This document shows, piece after piece, positions 18,762 through 27,559 of a stretch of 64,000 nt of DNA; position 1 is the first letter of the stretch; each line of letters starts with the position of its first letter. The translations under genes were made by a program, and so were the position numbers. Below the pieces are notes generated by a model. It searched no databases, was not told the origin of the DNA, and was given only the letters and a program-made list of their open reading frames with translations. The DNA is from Lepidostoma basale (taxonomy: Eukaryota; Arthropoda; Insecta; Trichoptera; Lepidostomatidae), in contig JAHDVF020001364.1 in assembly GCA_022606425.2 (NCBI GenBank), forward strand, positions 558,001 through 622,000. The letters are read 5' to 3'.

Positions 18762-19272
18762 CCATCACGCCGTTTTCCCGCAGGAGTAGGCAGAGAGAAT
18801 GGACCGCCACACTACTCTGTTCTGACACACCTCTCTAGTTTCCTCTACATTCATTCAGCGAGTCATACACGCACGTCAATTCCTCTGACTTCTAACATGA
18901 CCAACCTTTAAAATTTAATTAATTTGGTCATGCCAAGTTTTCCTCGGTCTACGTCGACTACGTACTCCATTTACATCGTAAACGTATAATTTTTTAACCA
19001 TTATTTCTTCACCCATGTGCTCCATATGTCCAAGAACCAACGCAGCGATCCTTGCATAATTTTGTTCATAATACCTTATTTCGCTCTACATTCCTTTTTA
19101 ATATCAGCATTTAATATTCTGTCATACACAATTATTTTGCCCTCATCTTTCTTCTTCCAGTTCCATGCTTCGCTTCCATACATAAGCGTTGGGACCAGAA
19201 CTTCATTGTGAACGGCCATTTTCGCTTTCATTGATAAATTCTTGTTTCCAATAACTATTTTTAAAGCTCCAT
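18762..19272 (-). mobile_element. LINE-A 3' fragment (decayed)
   Basis: Minus-strand order: VNGALKIVIGNKNLSMKAKM, HNEVLVPTLMYGSEAWNWKK, then broken frames through the C-terminal region to ACGGCGTGATGG at 18765. It belongs to the RISNADI/ECRAEEG subfamily. It meets a plus-strand LINE-A piece head to head at 19273. Confidence 0.8.
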
Positions 19273-19320
19273 TAACGATGTAAACGGAACTAGAAATAAA
19301 GGAAGACCGAAAAGGTGGTA

Positions 19321-20688
19321 GGTTCGAAGCACCAGTATTTGACCGCCCCCCAGTAAATGACCGTTGGTTAATAAAACAAAATATAATAAGAATTGCTCTA
19401 TGTGTCCAGTCAAAAAACTTTAATCCCAAGAAACTACGACAAAAGAGGTAGGCAGAGACAACTGTTGGTAAGAAACAAAACGATCAGTTTTGAACTGTGC
19501 CTTGTCAAACGGTAAAAGTGCGTCTTCCCGTTGTTGTTCTGAGATTTTTAGTAGTTTTTTATAAGGAAAAGTGTGATAAATGTTTTTTTTTATGTTATTT
19601 CTTATGCAATACTTTGAATATTTATATATTTTAATATGTTAGGGTGTTTCATAATGTGACAATGTAACAAAATCTATGTATTGTATCAATATAACCTGAA
19701 GTGGTCAATTACTGGTGATTGTGCTATTTTTTTAGAGAAATATTAATTTTAATAGTAATACTCATATTTCAATAAAAAAAGTTAGAGAATTTAGAGAAGT
19801 CAATGTGTTTTTATTGCTTTCTTTTATTTTGTACACTGAAATAATGAAATTAATGCCTTTAACCCTTAACGTACCGTGTTCAAAACAAAACGCTCGCTCC
19901 CATGTGGTCAATTCAGTTTACCGCTAACTTTATCTATAAATATCAAGCATATGACTCGATGAATCAAAATTTAATTTATGTCATCTTGTAGGGAATTTCA
20001 TTAGGAATAGATCGATATCTATAACATACATGGATTATTTGAAAAACATATCATTATTAATTTTTTTCTGGAACCATGCGATTTCTGAAATGGAATGACG
20101 AGACAGCATATGAACAACTGACACCAAGTATGAATTTGTCTCGCCCCGCCGCGCCGTGGCGCTATAATTTTACGTATGATAAAGGCACCTAGGCAAAATG
20201 TATACTACGTTCAAGACAACGAGTACGCAATAATTTTGGTAAAGTGTTAATATTTTCACAGTTCTGATATTATTAAGTTGCGTGCTGCGTTTCCGTCCAC
20301 AATCGGTATTATTACGTATGAGAAATGGCCAAACATATAATTTATAATACGTTCAAAACAGCGAGTAAGTATTTTTCACTTTTGATAAAGTTGTAAATAT
20401 TAGCAAAACAAATTCTACCTTAACACGAATGAAGGGGAGGGCAGTCTTAAAAAAAATTTTTTTTTGGGATGAAGGAAGTAATTTTTTGTTTTTTTTTTAT
20501 TACGAAATATTGAGAACACTTCAATGGAGGATTACAATTTTTTTTTATAATATTAGGGTCCATAGGTTTTAAGAAAATCAACTTTAAATTGGCAGTGGAA
20601 ACTCAATTGACCACATGGCAACGCGACGGTTAATGTGGATTTCAGTACAAGCTGAACCTTAAACGGTCATTCATTGGTGCTTTGACCC
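19321..20688. mobile_element. TA-flanked non-autonomous DNA transposon (1368 bp)
   Basis: TA at 19319-19320 and 20689-20690 brackets ends that pair over 25 bp with about five mismatches: GGTTCGAAGCACCAGTATTT on the left and GGGTCAAAGCACCAATGAAT (reverse complement) on the right, both followed by GACCG. No transposase frame is visible. TA duplication fits the Tc1/mariner/pogo superfamily. A possible second element lies inside (19870-20629). Confidence 0.75.
19870..20629. mobile_element. Possible nested TTAA-flanked element
   Basis: TTAA occurs at 19866-19869 and 20630-20633. Subterminal inverted copies of CCATGTGGTCAATT followed by (G/C)AGTTT lie near both ends. Internally, two diverged direct repeats with TACGTTCAA(G/A)ACA(A/G)CGAGTA occur near 20205 and 20347. 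The terminal bases match only partly, so this is tentative. Confidence 0.45.
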
Positions 20689-21571
20689 TACGATCAAATA
20701 AATCAAATATTGAATTTTAATTGCCACGTGAAGTGTCAGAGAAACCGACGTGCGTGCATGACACGATGTACGAATGGTGAGGAATCGAGAGTAGTATGTC
20801 AGCAAGGAAAAGTGTGGCGGTTAATTCTTTCTGCGGAAGGTGATGGTTAGTTAGTGAGTTAGTTTAATAATTAATTCTATATCCGGCCCTGCTTTTATAA
20901 TTGCACGTGTCATAATGAGGCCTTACCACATGTAAGGGACGTCATGAGAGGTTAGAATGCCTCCAGCTGAAAATGCTTTAAGAGCACAGGTTCCCAACCT
21001 TTCCTTCACCACCACCCCTTTACAAGAAAAAGTAATTCCATCGCCCCTATTCCCATAAAAGTTTTATCAAATATTAAATCGCAAACAAAAGCCTATCCAA
21101 AAAAGCTAAGATGGCAGTGCACAATGGTGCTCTTGTGCCGACCCTTATGTATGGAAGTGAAGCATGGAACTGGCAAAAGAAGGATGAAAGTAGAATAAAT
21201 GCAGTAGAAATGAGATCTCTAAGACGGATGTGTGTTAAATCTGTATATGATAGAGTGACAAATGCAAGTATAAGAAGTGAATGTGGTGCGAATGAAAGTG
21301 TTATGAACAAAATAACGAAAGGGTCATTAAGATGGTTTGGACACATGGAAAGAATGAGTGAAGACAGAATGGTAAAGATGGTATATGTAAACGGCGTGAA
21401 CGGAGCTAGAAATAGAGGAAGGCCGAGGAAAACGTGGCACGATCAAATCAATCAAATATTGAATGTCGGTCACGTGAGGAGTCGGAGAAATCGACGTGCG
21501 TGCATGACAAGATGTATGAATGTAGAGGAATCGAGAGAAGTATGTCAGGACAGAACAGTGTGGCGTTCCAT

Positions 21572-21602
<31 letters not shown>

Positions 21603-21771
21603 TACATTTACAAATGAGACATAACAAACAATAAAATATTCAGGCGACTCATTTGGACACAAAATGGTATTATAAAGATAAAAAAACAAAATGGTATTAT
21701 AAAGATAAAAAAACAAAACAACATGAGACCAAAAAATCATACATATCAGAAGGAATCCAAATATGTCGACG

Positions 21772-24621
21772 TCAGTGAGGCAGTACTCTTTCCAGAATTT
21801 GCAATATTTTTATTTTGAATACTGCCTCACTGACACTGAAAATGTCCAAATCCGAGATGATTAGATTCAGCGTCCGAATTGCTCTTCCTACTGGCATCAC
21901 CAAAGGCAGGTTGGTTCTGCGTGACGGAGTAAAGAACAATTGATGTCGGCGCTGTCGCAGGTAGTTATCAGGAACAAAAAGACCTATTTGCTCCAGAACA
22001 TAGGGGTTCTCAATAGAGCCCCGAATCAGTTTGTAAAAATGTGATGTTAATAATCCTTCCCTCCTTAGTTCGAGGGAGTTATACCCCAGCATACCCAAGA
22101 GAAATGCCGTTGGATAGAGCCAAGGATATACCCCGTACTCTCTCATGTAGAGGGCTCTCAAGAATTTCTTTTGAACCCTCTCCAACATAAGAGAATACTG
22201 TGCCTCATGAGGACTCCATATCACGGTACCTCCCTCGAGTCTGCTTCTGACTAAGGAGTTATACAGAGTTCTAAGGACCCGGGTATCTCTGAAAACCCTA
22301 ACAGTTCGAAGAACAAAACCCAGCATCTTTAACGAAACGTCACATACCTTCTCGATCTGAGCACGAAATGTCAATCGACTTTCGTAAATTATCCCAAGAT
22401 CTCTGACAGTAGATACACGTTTGAGGCTCTCATTACTCATGAAATATCGATGATATGTAATGTAGTGCGCCCTAGAGAATGACATTATAACACATTTGGA
22501 TATGTTGAAGTAAATCTGGTTGCGCTTGCTCCAGTCAACAATCCTGTCAATATCGGATTGCAAACGCAAACAGTCCTCCAATGTTGTTATTTTTAAGAAA
22601 AGTTTTAAGTCATCTGCAAATAAAAGAAATCGCGAGAAGTGTATTGCTTTCGCGACATCGTTTATGAAGATTGAGAAAAGAAGTGGACCTAGGTTTGAGC
22701 CTTGGGGTACACCTGAATAAACGTAAAATGGTCGGGAGTGAAATTTTCCATAAGATACAAATTGTGTCCTCTCTTTCAGGTAACTTACAAAGAAAGATAC
22801 AAGACGAGAAGAAAAACCGATTTCTTCTAATTTACTGATAAGAATATCATGATTTACGGTGTCGAATGCCTTGGAGAAATCATTGTACGAGCAGTCTACT
22901 TGGTGACCTGCATCCAATGCCCCGGCTACATAATCCGTAAATATGAGAAGATTTGTGTCAGTTGACCGTTTTTTTCTGAACCCATGTTGTTCCGTTGTAA
23001 TAAACGGTTCAACACCGGGTAGTATAAATTTGTGAATCATAGATTCGAATAGTTTAGCCGGTGCTGGTAGAATAGCAATCGGCCTGTAATTTTCGACCGA
23101 GGCTCTAGAACCACTCTTAAAAATAGGACATATCCTAGAGATTTTCCAAGAGGAGGGAAATGTGCTAGAACTCAGGGCCAAGTTAAAAATAAAACTTAAC
23201 GGTTCTTTTAGGAATTCTGCACAACCTTTTAAGAAAAAAATTGGCATAAAATCGGGGCCTACCGAATGTGAGTTCTTCAAATTACGAATGGATTTTTCAA
23301 CATCTGTAGGATTAAGGGAATATACATCGATATTCTGTGCTCCACTGTCAGTGAGACCGGTCGCCATACCAAGATTTAGCCTTGGGGGAGTTTTACTGTA
23401 CACTGATTTGAAGTGTTCAGCAAATGCACTGGCTATATCAGCTCCTCGAATATGTTTCTCCCCATGCGTCATATTCTCAACAAAGCCACCGTCTTTGCGC
23501 AGTGTTTTAATATAATTCCAAAACATCTCGGGATCACCCACGATATTACCTTCAATGGAGTCCATATGTGTTCGAAAGGCCACACGAACACTACGCCTGA
23601 CCATCGATCGGTATTGCCTGAACTGTTCGTACTCATCTCGAGAGCCGGTGACCTTCCATTTTCTATGATGAGCCTGTTTGATTCTTATATTCACAATAAT
23701 TTCCCGGGTGAACCATCTCGGATATCTACGTCCACCATTATTTGGAATCCTTCTGGGAAAGCAATTATCAAAAACATCATATACACAATTATAGAAAAAG
23801 TCAACTGCCTCATTCACATCTGTGAAGCCCTGGAGTTCACTCCAGTTCATCTGGCTCATGGAACGATACAGTCTATCAACATCTCCCTGCGCAAAATTCC
23901 ACCCAAAGAAAGAATTTCCTTCGTTACCCGGTACTGCTGAAGATTTGGTTGCGTTGCTGGTATGGTGTAAAGTAAATTCCAACGCGGGATGGTACCTGTC
24001 CTCACGCACAAGGGGATAGAGACCACGCGCAACATCCAGTTTGATATTACACAAAATGAGGTCTAGTATTCTCGATTCAGAATTGGAAACAGAGTTGTAC
24101 TGAGTGAGTCCAAACACCTCGCACACGAATTTGAGATCTTGTTCTACAGCGTGTGCTGAGCGCGCGGAAAACATGTTAAAGTCACCCACCACAACTATGC
24201 TTCTTCTTCCGATCGTATCAGAGTCACTATGCATCCGGTCAAAAAAATGTTTGTACACTTCGTAGGTGGAGCCTGGCGGGAAGTACACAACGCAAACACA
24301 TATTATGTGATTACAATGAACTATCCTCACCCAGAGATCCTCGTGGTCAGACTCTAGTTCAGGAATGCGTTCGGCCTGCAACACATCCCCCTTCCGAAGG
24401 GCTAAGAGACAACCTCCTCCCTGCCTGAGGCCGGCTCCATTGTCTCTGTCCCTTCGAAATACCAAGAATGATTCCATGTCGAAAATCTCGGAGGACAACA
24501 CATTGATATTTAACCACGTCTCAGTCAGTGTAATGACGTCAGCACTTATAATTGAGACGTTGTTGTAGAATGTTGAGGACTTGGATTTCAATCCTCTGAC
24601 ATTTTGGTAATAAAATGCCAA
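21772..24621 (-). CDS. JA ORF2: endonuclease / reverse transcriptase
   Basis: This ~949-codon frame has no internal stops. It begins with an APE-type endonuclease: Q6-N7 in YYQNVRG, E34 in LTETWL, D147 and N149 in VVVGDFNM, and a late EDRYHPALEF histidine block. The RT domain follows: WKISRICPIFKSG, EQHGFRKKRSTDTN, motif A D581 in NDFSKAFDTV, motif B SGVPQGSNLGPLLF, and motif C FADD at 668-671. A C-terminal LYMREYGVYPWLYPTAFLLG region is shared with family JB. All catalytic residues expected for jockey/CR1 elements are present, so the enzyme may be active. The given start is a TTG. There is no ATG before the catalytic Asn, and the frame is open back to a TGA at 24643-24645 that ends ORF1. Confidence 0.93.
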   Translation of the reverse strand: MAFYYQNVRGLKSKSSTFYNNVSIISADVITLTETWLNINVLSSEIFDMESFLVFRRDRDNGAGLRQGGGCLLALRKGDVLQAERIPELESDHEDLWVRIVHCNHIICVCVVYFPPGSTYEVYKHFFDRMHSDSDTIGRRSIVVVGDFNMFSARSAHAVEQDLKFVCEVFGLTQYNSVSNSESRILDLILCNIKLDVARGLYPLVREDRYHPALEFTLHHTSNATKSSAVPGNEGNSFFGWNFAQGDVDRLYRSMSQMNWSELQGFTDVNEAVDFFYNCVYDVFDNCFPRRIPNNGGRRYPRWFTREIIVNIRIKQAHHRKWKVTGSRDEYEQFRQYRSMVRRSVRVAFRTHMDSIEGNIVGDPEMFWNYIKTLRKDGGFVENMTHGEKHIRGADIASAFAEHFKSVYSKTPPRLNLGMATGLTDSGAQNIDVYSLNPTDVEKSIRNLKNSHSVGPDFMPIFFLKGCAEFLKEPLSFIFNLALSSSTFPSSWKISRICPIFKSGSRASVENYRPIAILPAPAKLFESMIHKFILPGVEPFITTEQHGFRKKRSTDTNLLIFTDYVAGALDAGHQVDCSYNDFSKAFDTVNHDILISKLEEIGFSSRLVSFFVSYLKERTQFVSYGKFHSRPFYVYSGVPQGSNLGPLLFSIFINDVAKAIHFSRFLLFADDLKLFLKITTLEDCLRLQSDIDRIVDWSKRNQIYFNISKCVIMSFSRAHYITYHRYFMSNESLKRVSTVRDLGIIYESRLTFRAQIEKVCDVSLKMLGFVLRTVRVFRDTRVLRTLYNSLVRSRLEGGTVIWSPHEAQYSLMLERVQKKFLRALYMREYGVYPWLYPTAFLLGMLGYNSLELRREGLLTSHFYKLIRGSIENPYVLEQIGLFVPDNYLRQRRHQLFFTPSRRTNLPLVMPVGRAIRTLNLIISDLDIFSVSEAVFKIKILQILERVLPH

Positions 24622-24642
24622 TTCAGTGTTGGGTTTGCGGAG

Positions 24643-25158
24643 TCAGCTGGATGTTCTTGGCAACCGTGGCACAATACGATTGACCTCCCACTCTCTGATG
24701 AAGGAGTGACGAGGCCAATTTCCCGCCACGATTACTTCTTTCACAGCCGACTCCGGAATACCCATTTTGAAGGATGCATAGTTACCCTTAGACCCAATTT
24801 TGTGTACTGTGAATGAAGCAGTAGCACACAGTGACGATAAATAATTGGACACGTCGTCGCACGAGGTGTCCGAATGCAAGGGATAGATGTGGTAGTACTT
24901 GAGATTACCACCTCCCTCACCACTGTCCCTACGAGCACCCCGGATAGCGACGCGTCTTTTACCGGAGACAGTTCTCCACGGTTCTGAAACGTCAGACGAA
25001 GGTGCCACAGCCAGGCCAGATGTAAGTGGCGCAGCCGAGTCGGATGCATATGCTGCAGCCGGGCCAGGTTGGCCCACTGCGTCCGGGCTAGATGAGGATG
25101 GCGTAGCCGGGACAGATGAAGGTGGTGCGGCTGGGACAGGCGAAGCTGGGACAGGCGA
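24643..25158 (-). CDS. JA ORF1 C-terminal part (RNA-binding, 5'-truncated)
   Basis: The minus-strand frame is open from the insertion junction (25158) to TGA at 24643-24645, 171 residues. It starts with an Ala/Pro/Ser-rich stretch with imperfect PVPA repeats. Then come KYYHIYPLHSDTSCDDVSNY, TVHKIGSKGNYASFKMGIPE and GNWPRHSFIREW. The last blocks resemble the RRM-like or coiled ORF1 C-termini of CR1/jockey-type LINEs, which bind the element's RNA. No CCHC knuckles are seen in the remaining part. The stop codon is in the same frame as ORF2. Confidence 0.8.
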   Translation of the reverse strand, partial: SPVPASPVPAAPPSSVPATPSSSSPDAVGQPGPAAAYASDSAAPLTSGLAVAPSSDVSEPWRTVSGKRRVAIRGARRDSGEGGGNLKYYHIYPLHSDTSCDDVSNYLSSLCATASFTVHKIGSKGNYASFKMGIPESAVKEVIVAGNWPRHSFIREWEVNRIVPRLPRTSS

Positions 25159-25289
25159 ATTCTTTCTACCTACCCCTCCGGGGAGACGGCGTGATGATAA
25201 GTTAGTTAGTTAGTTAGTTAAAATACTATTCTTTTTATTGTTTCTTGAACAATTATGTAAAATTTCTATTTCTCTTTTTTATACACTTT

Positions 25290-25420
25290 GTATATACAAC
25301 ACTTTTATTTAAAAAATTAAATTTACATAGACATGTTTCGGACAAACAGTCCTTCTTCAGTAAAGATACATATTTATAAAAATATTATAAACTTGTTGTT
25401 GTTTACATGATCTGACAGAT
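25290..25420 (-). repeat. Hammerhead-like repeat, copy 1 (Penelope-associated type)
   Basis: On the minus strand 25360-25330 reads CTGAAGA, an extra A, GGAC-TGTTT-GTCC, GAAA, then CATGTC. This is the order of the hammerhead core (CUGANGA, stem II, GAAA, short stem III, GUC). Flanks (AAATATGTATC upstream, TATGTAAATTT downstream, then AGTGTTGTATATA) are shared with the copy at 56.0 kb. Hammerheads of this minimal type are known from Penelope-like retroelements; the link here is inference. Confidence 0.55.
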
Positions 25421-25499
25421 GTTATAAAGATTTATTTTGGAACCTTTATGCTTTTGTTATAACAAATATTATTATTCAATTTAAAATAATATTTTTAAG

Positions 25500-25945
25500 T
25501 TCTTATGTATGGAAGCGAAGCATGGAACTGGCAAAAGAAGGATGAAAGTAGAATAAATGCAGTAGAAATGAGATCTCTTAGACGAATGTGTGGATACTCT
25601 GTGTATGATAGAGTGTCGAATGAAAATATAGGAAGTAAATGCGGTGCGAATGATGGTGTTATGAACAAAATAATGAAAGAATCATTAAGATGGTTTGGAC
25701 ATATGGAAAGAATGAATGAATAAAGAATGGTAGAAAAATTATATGTTAATGATGTAAATGGAAACAGAAATAGGGGAAGACCGAGGAAAACGTGGCACGA
25801 TCAAATAAATCAAATATTGAATGTCGGCCATGTGAGGAGTCAGAGAAATCGACGCGCGTGCATGACACGATGTATGAATGTTGAGGAAGCGAGAGATATG
25901 TCAGGAAAGAAAAGTGTGGCAGTCCATTCTTTCTGCCTACTCCTT
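25500..25945 (+). mobile_element. LINE-A 3' fragment
   Basis: Frames 25505-25723 and 25727-25945: LMYGSEAWNWQKKDESRINA, SLRRMCGYSVYDRVSNENIG, ESLRWFGHMERMNE stop, then GRPRKTWHDQINQILNVGHV. A TAA replaces one codon after MNE, and the 3' end is lost after TCCTTCAGGG. The piece at 25990-26036 (-) is another scrap of the same family. Confidence 0.85.
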
Positions 25946-26189
25946 CAGGGTAAACAGGTCATTCGACCTAAACTAAGATAAATAAGAAGAGATCTTTATT
26001 TTGCCAGTTCCATGTTTCGCATCTTACATAAGGATCACACATCAAATCATACAACATTAAAATTCAAAGACCCTTAAAGTGCTCCACCAGAGAAAGATTG
26101 GGAAGCGGTGGCGTATCTAAAATCTAAATACAGATCAGAGAGATTGTGTTAGATTATTTTACAATTCAGAGGACAATGTACATGTATGT

Positions 26190-26316
26190 TCGGTGGCCTA
26201 TTTCTAGTTCCATTTACATCGTTAACATATACCTACTTTTGAACCATTATTCCTTCATTCATTCTTTCCATGTGTCCAAAACGTCTAAATGATCCTTTCA
26301 TTATTTCGTTCATAAC
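26190..26316 (-). mobile_element. LINE-A internal fragment
   Basis: Minus strand: VMNEIMKGSFRRFGHMERMNEG and the following NDVNGTRN region. It is directly joined to an X-family copy at 26317. Confidence 0.75.
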
Positions 26317-26445
26317 AAGGATTAATTGTATCTCAATAGAGACGAAGATGCAAATTGGAAACAGAATATGGTGATCGAGGTGTTTACAGGACTTATGACC
26401 TGTCATTGGTTGCGTTAAGCGCACGCTTTATGTAATACAACATGC
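26317..26445 (+). repeat. X-family repeat, partial copy 7
   Basis: Core only: AAGGATTAATTGTATCTCAA through ACAGGACTTATGACCTGTCA to CACGCTTTATGTAATACAAC. Both ends are missing. Confidence 0.8.
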
Positions 26446-26621
26446 CCTTATCTTAAATATTATGTATACCTTATTTTGTCTTAGTTTAACTTCAATCTCG
26501 TCTCACACCATCACTTGTTAATTGTTAACTATTATTTTATATTTGTGGTAGCATGTAATTGGCCTTATTTTAATTATTCCAAATGTTTCTTTTATATATA
26601 TGTTATTGATATCGCTGTATG

Positions 26622-26880
26622 TTCTTCTTCTTCTTCTTCTTCCCTTTTGGTAGACTCAGGAGTCTGTTATTTCAGACGGGTCCTCTTGAGACGCTGAACT
26701 CCAGCTTTCTCCCCACCGTTTTGGGGGTCTTCCTGGTCGGCGTTGTCCGTTTGGCGTTCCATGGAGAGCTATGTGTGGTATCCTATTTGAGCTCATCCTT
26801 TCTACATGTTGATGCCAGTATCGCCGTCTTTGACGTCCCCATCTGACCACATCTTCGACCTCGCAGATTTCTCGGATTGC
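26622..26880 (-). mobile_element. LF LINE 3' fragment with (GAA)n tail
   Basis: Minus-strand ORF 26656-26850: MVRWGRQRRRYWHQHVERMS, RIPHIALHGTPNGQRRPGRP and PKRWGESWSSASQEDPSE, followed by a (GAA)n tail at 26624-26641. Upstream codons EICEVEDVVRWG extend it to 26880. Confidence 0.85.
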
Positions 26881-26886
26881 TGTATT

Positions 26887-27266
26887 ACTTCAACATTCAT
26901 ACATCGTGTCATGCACGCGCGTCGATTTCTCTGACTCCTCGCATGGCCGACATTCAATATTTGATTTATTTGATCGTGCCACGTTTTCCTCGGTCTTCCT
27001 TAAGTTCTGGTTAGATTTACATCATTAACATATATCTTTTTTTACCATTCTTTCTTCATTCATTCTTTCCATATGTCCAAACCCTCTTAATGATCCTTTC
27101 ATTATTTTGTTCATGACACCATCATTCGCACCGCATTCACTTCTTATATTTTCATTCGACACTCTATCATACACAGTTAAGAAAGTATACGTTAATTATG
27201 TAAATGGAGTACGGTGTCGAGACAGACCGACGAAAACATGGAATGACCAAATTAATCCAATTTTAA
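26887..27266. mobile_element. Two LINE-A fragments head to head
   Basis: 26887-27176 is minus strand (CMNVE... back to VYDRVSNENI). 27177-27266 is plus strand and of another subfamily (KKVYVNYVNGVRCRDRPTKT, WNDQINPILM). They meet at CACAGT|TAAGAAAG, a head-to-head junction between different subfamilies. Confidence 0.78.
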
Positions 27267-27267
27267 T

Positions 27268-27440
27268 GTTATCATCTTGAAAAAATGTGTTGCCACAAAT
27301 CCTTCCCTCAGTTCGAGGGAGTTATACCCTAGCATACCCAAGATAAATGCCGTTGGATAGAGCCAAGGATATACCCCGTACACTCTCATATAGAGGGTTC
27401 TCAAGAATTTCTTTTGAACCCTCTCCAACATGAGAGTATA
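27268..27440 (-). mobile_element. JA jockey-like C-terminal fragment
   Basis: Minus strand: EYTLMLERVQKKFLRTLYMR, YGVYPWLYPTAFILGMLGYN and SLELREGFVATHFFKMI. It matches the JA ORF2 C-terminal region except for a small deletion in RREG. The plus-strand right neighbour (27436-27510) is an LF scrap encoding TRADTIRT. Confidence 0.85.
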
Positions 27441-27559
27441 CTCCATCATATGATCATTTGTTCTGATGGTGTCGGCTCTTGTTTTGTTGACTTTGAATAT
27501 ACCCTTTGTTTTGTTATTCTTCTTCCTTGTTGTAGACCTATGTGGTCTATTCTCTAGAG

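Larger units (their letters stand above)
19273..20866 (+). mobile_element. LINE-A 3' fragment split by a TA-flanked element
   Basis: The left part (19273-19320) reads GATGTAAACGGAACTAGAAA and GGAAGACCGAAAA. The right part (20689-20866) resumes with ACGATCAAATAAATCAAATA and ends in the GATGGTTAGTTAGTGAGTTAG tail. Together they match an uninterrupted LINE-A 3' end across the GRPRKTW|HDQINQI codons. Confidence 0.82.
21573..25158 (-). mobile_element. JA jockey/CR1-like LINE, nearly complete, 5'-truncated in ORF1
   Basis: A 3.6-kb non-LTR element on the minus strand: the 3' part of ORF1, a complete ORF2, about 170 bp of 3' UTR containing two copies of a 24-bp block (TTTTTTATCTTTATAATACC), and an (AAAT)n tail at 21573-21603. 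It is inserted in LINE-A with only AAT/ATT shared at the junctions, so any target duplication is at most 3 bp. Two other 3' fragments of JA lie at 27.3 and 49.4-49.8 kb. Confidence 0.93.
21070..25222 (+). mobile_element. LINE-A 3' fragment split by the JA element
   Basis: The left part (21070-21572) is an open frame: MAVHNGALVPTLMYGSEAWN, SECGANESVMNKITKGSLRW, RPRKTWHDQINQILNVGHVR, then VWRSI where it runs into the JA tail. The right part resumes at 25159 with ATTCTTTCTACCTACCCCTC (the SAYPSGE codons) and ends in GTTAGTTAGTTAG at 25222. The split is therefore directly visible. Confidence 0.92.

Noticed and set aside
23162..24019. Plus-strand frames of 65-175 codons within JA
   Set aside because: They are antisense shadows of the intact 949-codon ORF2.
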